From positions 3,348,001 through 3,412,000 of the forward strand of contig NZ_AP025476.1 of NCBI RefSeq assembly GCF_024347415.1: DNA of 64,000 bases. The letters are read 5' to 3'. The stretch is from Vibrio crassostreae. Lineage in GTDB: Bacteria > Pseudomonadota > Gammaproteobacteria > Enterobacterales > Vibrionaceae. The position numbers and the translations under genes are program-made. Below, piece by piece: positions 48,577 to 57,443 of this stretch. The first letter of the stretch is position 1, and each line of letters opens with the position of its first letter. The notes below the pieces were generated by a model. The model was not told the origin of the DNA. It ran no database searches and saw only the letters and a list, made by a program, of their open reading frames with translations.

Positions 48577-48581
48577 GAATG

Positions 48582-48998
48582 GTGTCGGAAGGATGCTGAC
48601 ACGGAACAGGAAACGCCAAGGACTTGGTTATCTTCAGGATGAAGATTCGATTACTCAGGATGAATAATCGGCATGGATAGCGAAATGGACATTGAATGGA
48701 CGCAATAGTAACTAGGATGGTTGCTACTAAGGAAAGACAATGGACACCTCTGGACGAGGAAAGGACTGAACATCAGGATGATGTAAAGGACACCGCTCAA
48801 GGAACAAGTGACGCGCGCTAACGAGGATTGTTGGCAGATCAGGATAGGATCAAGGACACCGCTAGGAAGGCGACGAAAGGAATACGCTGAAGGATAACAG
48901 CACACTATCATGGATTTGATGCATGGAGCACACTTAGTAGCCGGATTGCTGCGAGTAAGACTATAGACCCCGATGAGCGCAAGCTCTCGGGGTTTTTC
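48582..48998 (+). ncRNA. csrB: CsrB-family regulatory RNA (CsrA sponge)
   Basis: About 415 bases with roughly 30 GGA triplets, many as AGGA, AAGGA, CAGGA or TGGA, spaced every 10-20 bases and often in small hairpin contexts. It ends in a rho-independent terminator. This is the structure of CsrB/CsrC RNAs, which bind many copies of the CsrA protein and relieve its translational control. Vibrios carry several such RNAs; which copy this is cannot be told. The 5' end is set by the candidate promoter. The antisense reading frame inside it is spurious. Confidence 0.88.
48966..48998 (+). terminator. terminator of the CsrB-type RNA
   Basis: ACCCCGA-TGAGC, loop GCAA, and GCTC-TCGGGGT (one bulged base) followed by TTTTCTTT. 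Confidence 0.92.
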
Positions 48999-49161
48999 TT
49001 TATCTGTCGTCTCACCTTTTCTTCATCTAAAACAAATAAATCAAAGACCTTTGATTACAATTCTGACATTTAAACCATTCACTTCTTAACCACTTCCGAG
49101 TAACGTAAGTCTTACTAGGCTCAACTAGTTTCATAACCATAATTAAATTAAGGACAAATTC

Positions 49162-49659
49162 ATGTCACACGTTACCTTCAAAGGCGCTGCTGTACCGCTA
49201 ACTGGCACATTCCCACAAACTGGCGAACAGGCACCAAGCTTTGCACTGACTGCAGGCGATCTTTCTGAACTGACTCTTGCTTCTCTTGCAGGCAAGAAAG
49301 TGGTTCTAAACATCTTCCCAAGCATCGACACAGCAACTTGTGCAACGAGCGTACGTACGTTCAACGCAAAAGCGGCAGAACTTGAGAACACGGTTGTTGT
49401 TTGTATTTCTGCTGACCTACCATTTGCTGCGGGTCGCTTCTGCGAACTTGAAGGCATTGAAGGCGTTCAGCACGCTTCGACTTTCCGTTCTCCTGCATTC
49501 GCATCAGACTACGGCGTAGCAATTGCTGAAGGCCCACTAGCAAGCCTAACAACACGTGCAGTTGTCGTTGTTGATGAAAAAGGTGTGGTAACACACAGCG
49601 AGTTGGTTGCAGAGATCACTGAAGAACCAAACTACGAAGCTGCACTTGCAGCACTGTAA
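49162..49659 (+). CDS. tpx: thiol peroxidase Tpx
   Basis: This 165-residue atypical 2-Cys peroxiredoxin reduces peroxides with thioredoxin. The peroxidatic cysteine lies in [11 protein letters not shown] (about residue 60) and the resolving cysteine in [11 protein letters not shown] (about residue 94). AAGGAC precedes the start. It is preceded by the CsrB-type RNA and convergent with uvrD. Confidence 0.96.
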   Translation: MSHVTFKGAAVPLTGTFPQTGEQAPSFALTAGDLSELTLASLAGKKVVLNIFPSIDTATCATSVRTFNAKAAELENTVVVCISADLPFAAGRFCELEGIEGVQHASTFRSPAFASDYGVAIAEGPLASLTTRAVVVVDEKGVVTHSELVAEITEEPNYEAALAAL

Positions 49660-49708
49660 GCTCCCTTCTAGTCAGTCATGTATTGCGATCGCTTAAAGCG
49701 ATACGCAA

Positions 49709-49744
49709 TAAAAAAGAGCAGCCATTGGCTGCTCTTTTTGTTTT
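49709..49744. terminator. bidirectional terminator between tpx and uvrD
   Basis: AAAAAAGAGCAGCC-ATT-GGCTGCTCTTTTT forms a perfect stem between the convergent ends. Confidence 0.92.
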
Positions 49745-49779
49745 CAATAATGAACGGTTATTAGATGATGAAGTAACGA

Positions 49780-51954
49780 TTACAGTTGCTCTAAACGCGC
49801 GTAAGCTGTCACTAACCACTTAATCCCTTCACCGTTAAATGCCACTTGAACTCGACTCTGTGGACCACTCCCTTCGAAGTTGATGATAGTACCTTCACCA
49901 AACTTAGGGTGCTTCACACGAGACCCCAAACTAAAGCCTGTTTCATTGAAGTTCTCTTTCACAGCAGTTTGGCTAAAGCGACCACTGCTTGCCGGGCGAC
50001 TCACTTGCGCTTTCATACGCACTTCATCCAGACAGGTCTCTGGCAGCTCACGAATAAAACGTGATGGTTTGTGGTACTTGTCCTGACCGTACAAACGACG
50101 CATTTCTGCGTAAGTGATGTAAAGCTTCTCCATCGCACGGGTCATGCCTACGTAACACAAGCGACGCTCTTCTTCTAAACGCCCCGCTTCTTCGGCCGAC
50201 ATCTGGCTTGGGAACATGCCTTCTTCGACACCCACCATGAATACCATTGGAAACTCTAGGCCTTTGGCACTGTGCAATGTCATTAACTGAACCGCATCGT
50301 CAAACTCATCGGCCTGACCTTCACCCGCCTCCAAAGCTGCGTGAGTTAGGAACGCCGTCAGCATGCTCATCTCATCCGCTTCTTCCGGCTTTTCAAACTG
50401 GCGCGTTGCCGTTACCAATTCTTCCAAGTTCTCAATACGTGCCTTCGACTTCTCACCCTTCTCTTGCTCGTACATCGCAAACAGACCCGACGATTTGATC
50501 ACGTGGTCAGTTTGTTCATGCAGACTCAGTTCTAAAGTGTCATCTTCAAGCGCATTAATCAGCTCGATAAAGCGGCTCAATGCACCCGCAGCACGACCGG
50601 GTAGCACTTGCTCTTCTATCAAAGCAACACTTGCTTCCCACATGGTTGCACCACGATCACGCGCTGCAAGACGAATCGTTTCTAACGTTTTATCACCCAA
50701 GCCACGCGTTGGCGTGTTTACCACACGCTCAAACGCCGCATCATTACCGCGATTGCTCATTAGGCGCATGTAGCTCAAGGCGTCTCTAATTTCTTGACGC
50801 TCGAAGAATCGCATGCCGCCGTAAATTCGATAAGGTAGACCAGCTTGGATCAAAGCTTCTTCAAGAACACGCGATTGTGCGTTGTTACGATATAGCATTG
50901 CCGTATCTTCTAACGCACCGCCTTTCTCCTGCCACTCTTTGATTTTGCTAACCGTGAAACGCGCTTCATCTAACTCGTTATAAGCCGAGTACACAGAGAT
51001 TGGCTCGCCATCGTTACCATCGGTCCACAGCTCTTTACCCATACGTTCGGTGTTGTTCGAAATAAGCTCGTTCGACGCCTGCAGAATGGTTTTGGTTGAA
51101 CGGTAGTTTTGTTCAAGTCTAACCGTCGAAGCACCTGGGAATTCATCCAAGAATTTCTGAATATTTTCGATCTTCGCACCACGCCAGCCATAGATAGATT
51201 GGTCATCATCGCCTACGATCATCACGCGACAATCTGGGCCTGCCATCATACGCAGCCAAGCATATTGGATATTGTTGGTATCTTGGAATTCGTCGACAAG
51301 GATATGCTTGAAGCGAGCTTGGTAGTGCTCTCGGATGTGTTTCTTATCGCGCAATAGTTCATGCGATCTCAACAAGATTTCCGCAAAGTCGACCAATCCA
51401 GCACGGTCACATGCTTCTTGGTAAGCAGAGTAGATCTTTAACCACGTTTGAGTTATTGGATCATGGTAGGCGTCAATGTGACTTGGGCGCAGCCCTTCGT
51501 CTTTCTTACCATTGATCCACCAAGAAGCTTGCTTAGCAGGCCACTGTTTTTCATCGAGGTTTTGCGCTTTGATTAAGCGACGCAGCAAACGAATCTGATC
51601 ATCTGAATCGATGATCTGGAAATCTTCTGGCAGTTTTGCATCTAGGTAGTGAGCACGAAGGATACGGTGACAGATACCATGGAAGGTACCGTTCCACATG
51701 CCTGACGAGCTACCCATCATCAACTCTTCAATACGACCACGCATCTCTGCTGCCGCTTTGTTGGTGAAGGTAACCGACATGATAGAGAACGGTGATGCTT
51801 GCTCAACGCTTTGCAGCCAAGCGATACGATGCACCAACACTCGCGTTTTACCACTACCAGCACCTGCCAGAATAAGTAGGTTTTCTAAAGGTGCCGCGAC
51901 CGCCTCACGTTGTTTGTCGTTTAGGCCATCGAGTAAAAGCGAAGGATCTATCAT
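49780..51954 (-). CDS. uvrD: DNA helicase II UvrD
   Basis: A 724-residue superfamily 1A helicase for nucleotide excision and mismatch repair. It has Walker A AGAGSGKT, TFTNKAA, VDEFQDTN, GDDDQSIYGWRGA, the QNYRS motif IV, and MTLHSAKGLEFP (motif V region). The C-terminus (GSRVKHPKFGEGTI) is the Tudor-like domain typical of UvrD. It is convergent with tpx and divergent from the bufferin cluster. Confidence 0.97.
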   Translation of the reverse strand: MIDPSLLLDGLNDKQREAVAAPLENLLILAGAGSGKTRVLVHRIAWLQSVEQASPFSIMSVTFTNKAAAEMRGRIEELMMGSSSGMWNGTFHGICHRILRAHYLDAKLPEDFQIIDSDDQIRLLRRLIKAQNLDEKQWPAKQASWWINGKKDEGLRPSHIDAYHDPITQTWLKIYSAYQEACDRAGLVDFAEILLRSHELLRDKKHIREHYQARFKHILVDEFQDTNNIQYAWLRMMAGPDCRVMIVGDDDQSIYGWRGAKIENIQKFLDEFPGASTVRLEQNYRSTKTILQASNELISNNTERMGKELWTDGNDGEPISVYSAYNELDEARFTVSKIKEWQEKGGALEDTAMLYRNNAQSRVLEEALIQAGLPYRIYGGMRFFERQEIRDALSYMRLMSNRGNDAAFERVVNTPTRGLGDKTLETIRLAARDRGATMWEASVALIEEQVLPGRAAGALSRFIELINALEDDTLELSLHEQTDHVIKSSGLFAMYEQEKGEKSKARIENLEELVTATRQFEKPEEADEMSMLTAFLTHAALEAGEGQADEFDDAVQLMTLHSAKGLEFPMVFMVGVEEGMFPSQMSAEEAGRLEEERRLCYVGMTRAMEKLYITYAEMRRLYGQDKYHKPSRFIRELPETCLDEVRMKAQVSRPASSGRFSQTAVKENFNETGFSLGSRVKHPKFGEGTIINFEGSGPQSRVQVAFNGEGIKWLVTAYARLEQL

Positions 51955-52218
51955 TGGATATGCTCACTACTGGGTATTTATACATAAAAGTTGATTATAA
52001 CCTAAACACTAGGCTGCGTTTAGAATAATAAGAAGAAAAAACAATCAAAAATTAACATTATAAAATCAGTAACTTAAACAATGAATCATCATTAATATTG
52101 ATATTTTTTATAATGCCATGAAATTATTTCCTAGTTCTTCCTATCCTTTTTAGTAAGCAAGTTAACAATTCATTAACCTGCGATGTAAAAATACTATTAA
52201 GTCCTAGAGGGAATGACT

Positions 52219-52479
52219 ATGAAAAATTCTAATCTTGCTGTTACAGCTGCAATCACAAGTGTACTAGCGTTTGGTGGTGCAGTTCTTACATCAGCACCTG
52301 CGGAAGCAGCAGCGAAAGAAAAATGCTACGGCGTGGCAAAAGCTGGCCAAAATGATTGTGCAACCAAAACAAGCTCATGTGCAGGTACAGCAAAAGAAGA
52401 CAACCAATCCGATGCATTCGTAGTCGTTCCTAAAGGACTATGTGGCAAATTAGCTGGTGGTAACACTCAATCATCATAA
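52219..52479 (+). CDS. bufA1: bufferin-type RiPP precursor (DUF2282, BufA1)
   Basis: Two ATGs are in frame. The one at 52219 is 7 bases after AGAGGG and is preferred over that at 52213, which is 1 base away. The 86-residue product has an export signal (hydrophobic stretch to APAEA-A), then a short mature part with exactly four cysteines (36, 47, 54, 75) in the contexts [25 protein letters not shown] and [11 protein letters not shown]. This is DUF2282. Such proteins are the precursors of bufferins, in which a DUF692 enzyme modifies cysteines to thiooxazole-type groups so the periplasmic product binds copper. The next three genes are the expected partners. The function here is inferred from the family. 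Confidence 0.88.
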   Translation: MKNSNLAVTAAITSVLAFGGAVLTSAPAEAAAKEKCYGVAKAGQNDCATKTSSCAGTAKEDNQSDAFVVVPKGLCGKLAGGNTQSS

Positions 52480-52543
52480 TTGAGCTGCTTAGTATGGTGG
52501 GCTGACCTTCAGCTCACCTCCACTTCCGATTAGGAGAACCGTT

Positions 52544-53404
52544 GTGACTCAAACTCTTCACCCCAATGCAGGGGTTGGCCTTAGAACACCGCACTTGGAC
52601 TTCTTTAGCCAAAATCCATCTCTAGTGAGTTGGTTAGAGGTTCACAGCGAGAACTACTTTTTAGCTCAATCACCGCAACGCCAACAACTCAGAGAAATTC
52701 GTAACGCACATAGCATAAGTTGCCACGGTGTGGGTTTGTCTCTAGGTTCTGTTGAGCGCATCAACCCAAATCACTTGCTGCAGTTGAAAGAACTCATCGA
52801 TGACATCGAGCCATTCTTGGTTTCTGATCATCTCAGCTGGAGTCAGACCGGCGGTCATTACTTCAATGACTTATTACCGCTGCCTTATACCGAAGAGGCG
52901 TTAGAAGTCTTTTGTCGAAATGTATTAGAGGTTCAAGATAGCCTGCAACGCCCTATGTTGATTGAGAACCCATCGAGTTACCTTGCTTTCAAGCATTCAA
53001 CCATCCCAGAGTGGGAGTTTTTAGCCGAGGTACAGAAGCGTACTGAGTGTCGCCTATTACTCGATTTCAATAATATTTTTGTCTCATCTTTTAATCATGG
53101 CTTCAGCTGTGAAGAGTACTTAAGCGGAATTCCTGCAGACAAAGTGGAAGAGATTCACTTGGCAGGTTTTACCAAAAAGAAACTCGAACAAGGTGAGATC
53201 TGGATAGACACACACAGTAAACCTGTCTGTGACGAAGTGTGGAAACTCTATACTGACTGGATAGCACAACATGGTTCACGCCATACCTTGATTGAATGGG
53301 ATCTCGATATCCCAGAGCCACAAGTTTTATTGGCTGAAGCAACCAAAGCCAGTGACATCTTGTATCAACACGACAAGTTCAACCAAAGGAGTCGCGCATC
53401 ATGA
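52544..53404 (+). CDS. bufB: DUF692/MNIO multinuclear iron oxidase (BufB)
   Basis: This 286-residue protein starts with GTG (52544) preceded by TAGGAGA. It has the TIM-barrel iron-site segments of the MNIO family (DUF692): HSENYF near residue 35, VSDHLSW near 95, ENPSSY, LLDFNNIFVSSFNHG, EIHLAGF, DTHSKPV and LIEWD near the end. These enzymes use two or three irons to oxidise cysteines in a partner peptide. The gene follows the precursor by 64 bases and its stop overlaps the bufC start (ATGA). Confidence 0.92.
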   Translation: MTQTLHPNAGVGLRTPHLDFFSQNPSLVSWLEVHSENYFLAQSPQRQQLREIRNAHSISCHGVGLSLGSVERINPNHLLQLKELIDDIEPFLVSDHLSWSQTGGHYFNDLLPLPYTEEALEVFCRNVLEVQDSLQRPMLIENPSSYLAFKHSTIPEWEFLAEVQKRTECRLLLDFNNIFVSSFNHGFSCEEYLSGIPADKVEEIHLAGFTKKKLEQGEIWIDTHSKPVCDEVWKLYTDWIAQHGSRHTLIEWDLDIPEPQVLLAEATKASDILYQHDKFNQRSRAS

Positions 53405-54168
53405 GCCACTCCCTAGCAGATGTTCAATTGGAGTTTGCTAACGCCCTGCGCTATCAAAACAATGGTGAGCACTGCGACATAGTGAGCGACCATTTTACCG
53501 ATGAACAGCGAATCCAGATTTACCGCAATAACTTTGTGATCAGCTTGAGCGAAGTTTTGGCAGCAACCTACCCACTCACTGAAATGTTGGTTGGAGAGGA
53601 GTGCTTCCAACAGATGGCTCGTCAACATGTCTTAAGTTATCCATCGACCTCTGGTGATGTCAGTGGTTACGGTGAACACTTTGCACAAACTATCCAAGCC
53701 TTTCCTGCCGTTATTGAGGCTGCACCTTATCTCGGTGAAGTGGCGTTGTATGAATGGCAGAAAGATAACCTGATGAGGTGCGCTTCAGAATCACATGTCG
53801 ACCAACGTCCTCTTTCTTGTTTAGCCGATGTGCCACCAGAGCAACAAAGCGCTTTAGTCTTTCACCTCAAAAATTCAATAACGCTAATTAGCTCTAGTTA
53901 CACGATTATCGCGCTTGAGCAAGCTATCTATCAGCAACAACTCGACGGGTTAGACATCAACCAACCTGAATTTGGGGTGTTAATCCGAGCCGAGAATTCA
54001 CAGGTTGAGAGTCATTGTTTGACAGAAGAATGCCACCAACTATTAACTGAATTGCAATCGGGTCAAACGCTCGCTGAGATTGCCCCTTCACTACTACAAC
54101 ACCTGAATACTGTCATGGCGCTTAACGTCATCTCAGGTTTTTCAATCGATGCCGAATTGGAGACATAA
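53401..54168 (+). CDS. bufC: DUF2063 partner protein (BufC)
   Basis: A 255-residue protein with the DUF2063 N-terminal domain: QRIQIYRNNFVISLSEVLAATYP around residue 40, followed by YGEHFAQ. The C-terminal half is variable. DUF2063 proteins deliver the precursor peptide to the DUF692 enzyme in known MNIO systems. The start overlaps bufB by 4 bases, and the DoxX gene follows immediately. Confidence 0.9.
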   Translation: MSHSLADVQLEFANALRYQNNGEHCDIVSDHFTDEQRIQIYRNNFVISLSEVLAATYPLTEMLVGEECFQQMARQHVLSYPSTSGDVSGYGEHFAQTIQAFPAVIEAAPYLGEVALYEWQKDNLMRCASESHVDQRPLSCLADVPPEQQSALVFHLKNSITLISSSYTIIALEQAIYQQQLDGLDINQPEFGVLIRAENSQVESHCLTEECHQLLTELQSGQTLAEIAPSLLQHLNTVMALNVISGFSIDAELET

Positions 54169-54169
54169 T

Positions 54170-54628
54170 ATGGATAACAACACAGTCACGAACATGATGG
54201 CTCAATACGACAATTTGATTGAGAAATCACAGGCACTTTTTGTTCCTGTCCTACTTCTGTTTTGCCGCCTATGGGTGGCGTGGGTCTTCTTTAATTCTGG
54301 GTTAACCAAAATAGCAACTTGGGATAGCACTCTTTACTTGTTTGAGTTGGAATACCAAGTACCACTGCTACCTTGGGAATTAGCAGCTTACATGGGTACT
54401 GCCGCTGAGTTAATTCTGCCAGTGTTTTTAGCACTCGGTTTATTAACACGACCGATGGCCGCAGTGCTGTTCGTGTTCAACATCATAGCTGTCGTGTCTT
54501 ACCCGGTGCTGTGGGAACAAGGTTTCTATGATCATCAGTTGTGGGGGTTAATGATTCTTATCGTTGTGGTATGGGGAGCCGGACCATTTTCACTTGATAG
54601 AATCTTGAAGAAACAATTTAGCAACTAG
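54170..54628 (+). CDS. DoxX-family membrane protein of the bufferin cluster
   Basis: The open frame begins 21 bases earlier, but the ATG at 54170 follows GGAGAC and lies one base after the bufC stop. The 152-residue product has four membrane helices and the DoxX family pattern (LFCRLWVAWVFFNSGLTKI, GTAAELILPVFLALGLLTRPMA split by loops). DoxX proteins often accompany DUF2282-DUF692-DUF2063 clusters; their job there is unclear. A terminator follows at 54652-54681. Confidence 0.88.
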   Translation: MDNNTVTNMMAQYDNLIEKSQALFVPVLLLFCRLWVAWVFFNSGLTKIATWDSTLYLFELEYQVPLLPWELAAYMGTAAELILPVFLALGLLTRPMAAVLFVFNIIAVVSYPVLWEQGFYDHQLWGLMILIVVVWGAGPFSLDRILKKQFSN

Positions 54629-54651
54629 TCTTCGCCGTAGATTCAAAACGC

Positions 54652-54681
54652 AAAAAACCACTCAATTGAGTGGTTTTTTTT
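54652..54681. terminator. bidirectional terminator after the bufferin cluster
   Basis: AAAAAACCACTCAATTGAGTGGTTTTTTTT is a near-perfect palindrome between convergent genes. Confidence 0.92.
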
Positions 54682-54694
54682 AACTGGCGTCAGC

Positions 54695-54976
54695 TTATTT
54701 ATTTAGAAAAGCTTGTAGCTCTTCAGCAGAGATACCTTGCTCGGCTAGCTCTTTTGCGAGTAGCTGAACCTGCTCTCCCTTACGAGACTCTACCACTCGC
54801 TGAAATTGGTAAATGATATCTCGCAAAGTATCGATTGGAACTTGTTTTGCCGCACTGCGAATACGCTCTTCACTTTGGTTGCCTAGCTCTTTAAGCAGTT
54901 TACCAAACATGACCTTTTCAGGTGCATCTTCCATTTGTTCTAAGACGCGCGCCATTTCGTAGGTTGTTAATGACAT
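54695..54976 (-). CDS. small helical protein of unknown function
   Basis: A 93-residue, highly charged, mostly helical protein with no signal or membrane segment. Repeated helical units such as EERIRSAAKQVPIDTLRDII and LLAKELAEQGISAEELQAFL suggest a compact helical or coiled-coil protein. Nucleoid or regulatory roles are possible but nothing in the sequence proves one. It lies between the bufferin cluster and the MFS gene. Normal codon use and a clean convergent terminator suggest it is real. Confidence 0.7.
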   Translation of the reverse strand: MSLTTYEMARVLEQMEDAPEKVMFGKLLKELGNQSEERIRSAAKQVPIDTLRDIIYQFQRVVESRKGEQVQLLAKELAEQGISAEELQAFLNK

Positions 54977-55078
54977 TACAGTATTTTCCGTTGGGGACTA
55001 ACGTTTCAATGAGTGACAAATATACCATGTTTTAACGTTTCGCAAACCGCCATTTGTATATTTTGTCACCCTTGTAAC

Positions 55079-56278
55079 TTATGCCTTAGCAAACGTTGCG
55101 TGCCAAGACTTACCCGCCTTGCTCGCAAGCACTAGTAATGCAGGAACAATCAGGAACATTTGCAACGCGATCATCACTTGCGACGTTAAATCAAGACGTT
55201 GCATGGTACCCACAAGAAGTCCTGAACCACTCATTTGGAACAAGCCTAGTAACGCAGCTGCGGTGCCCGCACGGTCACCGAAAGGTTCCAGAGCTTTACC
55301 CGCCGCAGCACCAAGAATCCAAGCAAAGCCAACCGACGATAAGAAGATCGGTAGCATGAACGCGATTGGAGTCGCGTGTTTAGCAAGCACCAACATAATC
55401 ACACCCGCTAAGCCCAGCGTTGAAATACCAACAACCAGTGCTTTATAAGTACCAAAACGGTCCATGAACTTCGGTGCAGTGAATGCAGCCGTGATGTTGA
55501 TAACCGCATTAATACCAAACCAGAAGGTAAACTCGTTCATCGTCAAACCTAGGTTCTCCATCAACACAACCGGTGCAGAGGTAACGTAAGCAAGGATTAC
55601 TGCCATCGCCATCAAGCACAATGTCGCATGGAAGATGAATGATGGTGTTTTCAGCACTGACCAGTAACGCTCTAGTTTGAACACAGCAACCTTCTCTGTC
55701 GCCGGGTTAGACTCTTTCATTTGGAAGAATAAGATACTGCCAACGACTACCGCGAAGCCAGCCATAAAGCTGAAGTTTGAGCGCCAGCCAAATTGATGCG
55801 TTAACCAAGCGCCAAGAATTGGTGCCAATGCAGGGATAAAACAGATCGCACCATTGAGGTAACTGATCATTCGGCCACTCTTCTCTGGGCCAAATAGATC
55901 GCGAACCGTTGCAAAGGCTGCTACAGAAGTCGCACAAGCTCCTAAGCCTTGTAGCAGCCGAGCTATTAGCATCATATCAATCGATTGAGCTGCCCACGCC
56001 AAGCAAGCACTCAATGCATAGATACTAACACCTCCCAATGCAACGGTTCGACGTCCTAACTTATCAGCCAAAGGGCCAGCAAACAGTTGGCCGACACCCA
56101 TGGCAAATAAAAACCAAGTAATCGTATCTTGTGCTAGTGCATGTTCCACGTGAAACGCTGTCGAAATTTGTGGCAGAGCTGGTAGGTAGATATCAATAGC
56201 CAAAGGGCTAAATAGAACCAGCATTGCCAATAAAGCAACCTGCAGTTTACTAGGGGTTGGAAGCGCGTTAGAAGGCAC
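55079..56278 (-). CDS. MFS drug-efflux transporter (Bcr/CflA type, MdtL-like)
   Basis: The frame extends to an ATG at 56344, but the GTG at 56278 has GGAG six bases upstream and gives 399 residues, the usual size. It has twelve membrane helices, the MFS motif A in GPLADKLGRRTV, and the DHA1 motif region RLLQGLGACATSVA. The family suggests drug/proton antiport. E. coli mdtL sits beside the LysR gene yidZ, and here a YidZ-like regulator is divergent from it. A parS-like site lies within its coding sequence at 56142-56157. Confidence 0.88.
   Translation of the reverse strand: MPSNALPTPSKLQVALLAMLVLFSPLAIDIYLPALPQISTAFHVEHALAQDTITWFLFAMGVGQLFAGPLADKLGRRTVALGGVSIYALSACLAWAAQSIDMMLIARLLQGLGACATSVAAFATVRDLFGPEKSGRMISYLNGAICFIPALAPILGAWLTHQFGWRSNFSFMAGFAVVVGSILFFQMKESNPATEKVAVFKLERYWSVLKTPSFIFHATLCLMAMAVILAYVTSAPVVLMENLGLTMNEFTFWFGINAVINITAAFTAPKFMDRFGTYKALVVGISTLGLAGVIMLVLAKHATPIAFMLPIFLSSVGFAWILGAAAGKALEPFGDRAGTAAALLGLFQMSGSGLLVGTMQRLDLTSQVMIALQMFLIVPALLVLASKAGKSWHATFAKA
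56142..56157. other. parS-like site within the MFS gene (one mismatch)
   Basis: TGTTCCACGTGAAACG matches TGTTNCACGTGAAACA at 15 of 16 positions. It is embedded in the MFS coding sequence, in the codons for FHVEH. It is one of three sites within 7 kb. Confidence 0.8.
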
Positions 56279-56379
56279 AAGATTCTCCGGATGAGTTAAT
56301 TTAGGTGCATAATAACCAACTAAAGATATGAACAAAAATGGCATATACTCATTAGCATTATTCCAAATAGGAAACTCAC

Positions 56380-57321
56380 ATGAATATCGAGAAACTATCG
56401 CGCCTCGACCTAAATCTATTAGTTTGCTTACAAGTACTGATGGAAGAGCTGAGTGTTACTCGCACTGCGCATCGATTATGCCTTAGCCAGTCAGCAGTGA
56501 GTAAGTCATTGGCCAAACTTCGTGAGCAATTTAATGACCCCCTTTTTACGCGAAGTGCTCATGGTCTGCGACCAACACCAAAGGCAGTCTTTCTCAAACC
56601 TAGATTAGAAACGCTGATCAACCAACTTGATGTGCTCACCCAACCAGAGACGTTCATTCCCAACAACAGTGACCACAGTTTTCACATTGCAGCGGTTGAA
56701 AGTGTCTACCCGTTGATTCTTCCTCACTTCTTACCTGCAATCTTTCGACAAGCCCCTAAGGTGAATATCAACACCCATGCTTGGACAGAGCAAACCTTTA
56801 AAAAATTGCAGCTTGGCGAACTCGATATCGGACTCACGGGTAAAGACATCGACATCAACGATGCACGTTTAACCATGTTGCCGCCAGATGATATTTGCGA
56901 ACAAGAGATCTACCGTGATGCACAGATGTGTGTGCTAAGACGCAACCACCCTGCTCTGAGTGGCAAATGGGATCTGGAAACCTACCTTGCACAACGTCAT
57001 GTACAAGTAAGATGTGATGGTAACGACCGTTGGTTACTCGACTACAAACTTGCCGACCTTGGTCACCAACGTGATATCGCTATTTCTGTTCCTGACTTCA
57101 ATAGTGCGGCTAGCTTGTGCACCTACACTGACTTCGTGTTTACGGCACCAAGTCACTTCACCTACCTTGTTGCCAAACAGCTCGACTTAGTCGTTGTCCC
57201 TCTACCAATGGAATTTCCGCCGATGGCTTACACTCTGTTTTGGCACCGTGATAGAGAAAATGACCCAGCGTTAACTTGGTTGCGAGATATCATCAAAGAA
57301 AAAACTCTGCACCTTAGATAA
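56380..57321 (+). CDS. LysR-family regulator (YidZ-like)
   Basis: A 313-residue regulator with the N-terminal winged helix-turn-helix LDLNLLVCLQVL...LSQSAVSKSLAKLRE and a type-2 substrate-binding domain (ELDIGLTGKDID). The C-terminal LFWHRDRENDPALTWLRDII resembles E. coli YidZ. It is divergent from the MFS pump with about 100 bases between starts, so it likely controls it. AGGAAACTC precedes the ATG. Confidence 0.9.
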   Translation: MNIEKLSRLDLNLLVCLQVLMEELSVTRTAHRLCLSQSAVSKSLAKLREQFNDPLFTRSAHGLRPTPKAVFLKPRLETLINQLDVLTQPETFIPNNSDHSFHIAAVESVYPLILPHFLPAIFRQAPKVNINTHAWTEQTFKKLQLGELDIGLTGKDIDINDARLTMLPPDDICEQEIYRDAQMCVLRRNHPALSGKWDLETYLAQRHVQVRCDGNDRWLLDYKLADLGHQRDIAISVPDFNSAASLCTYTDFVFTAPSHFTYLVAKQLDLVVVPLPMEFPPMAYTLFWHRDRENDPALTWLRDIIKEKTLHLR

Positions 57322-57443
57322 AAATGGCGTACAGCGTTTGCAGCAAACGAACAAAAGCGCTAGCTTATTGACCTAATAAGTCCCCTCACATGTATATCTG
57401 CTGTGAGTGTTAACAAGGACCCTAACAATAAGGATAAACACAG

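Noticed and set aside
48651..48911. 86-residue open frame on the minus strand
   Set aside because: It lies across the GGA-rich CsrB-type RNA, has no ribosome binding site, and its residues reflect reversed GGA repeats.
52140..52218. ECF-sigma or copper-regulator site before the bufferin precursor
   Set aside because: I looked for a -35/-10 pair or a CueR-type repeat. The region is AT-rich and no convincing motif stands out.
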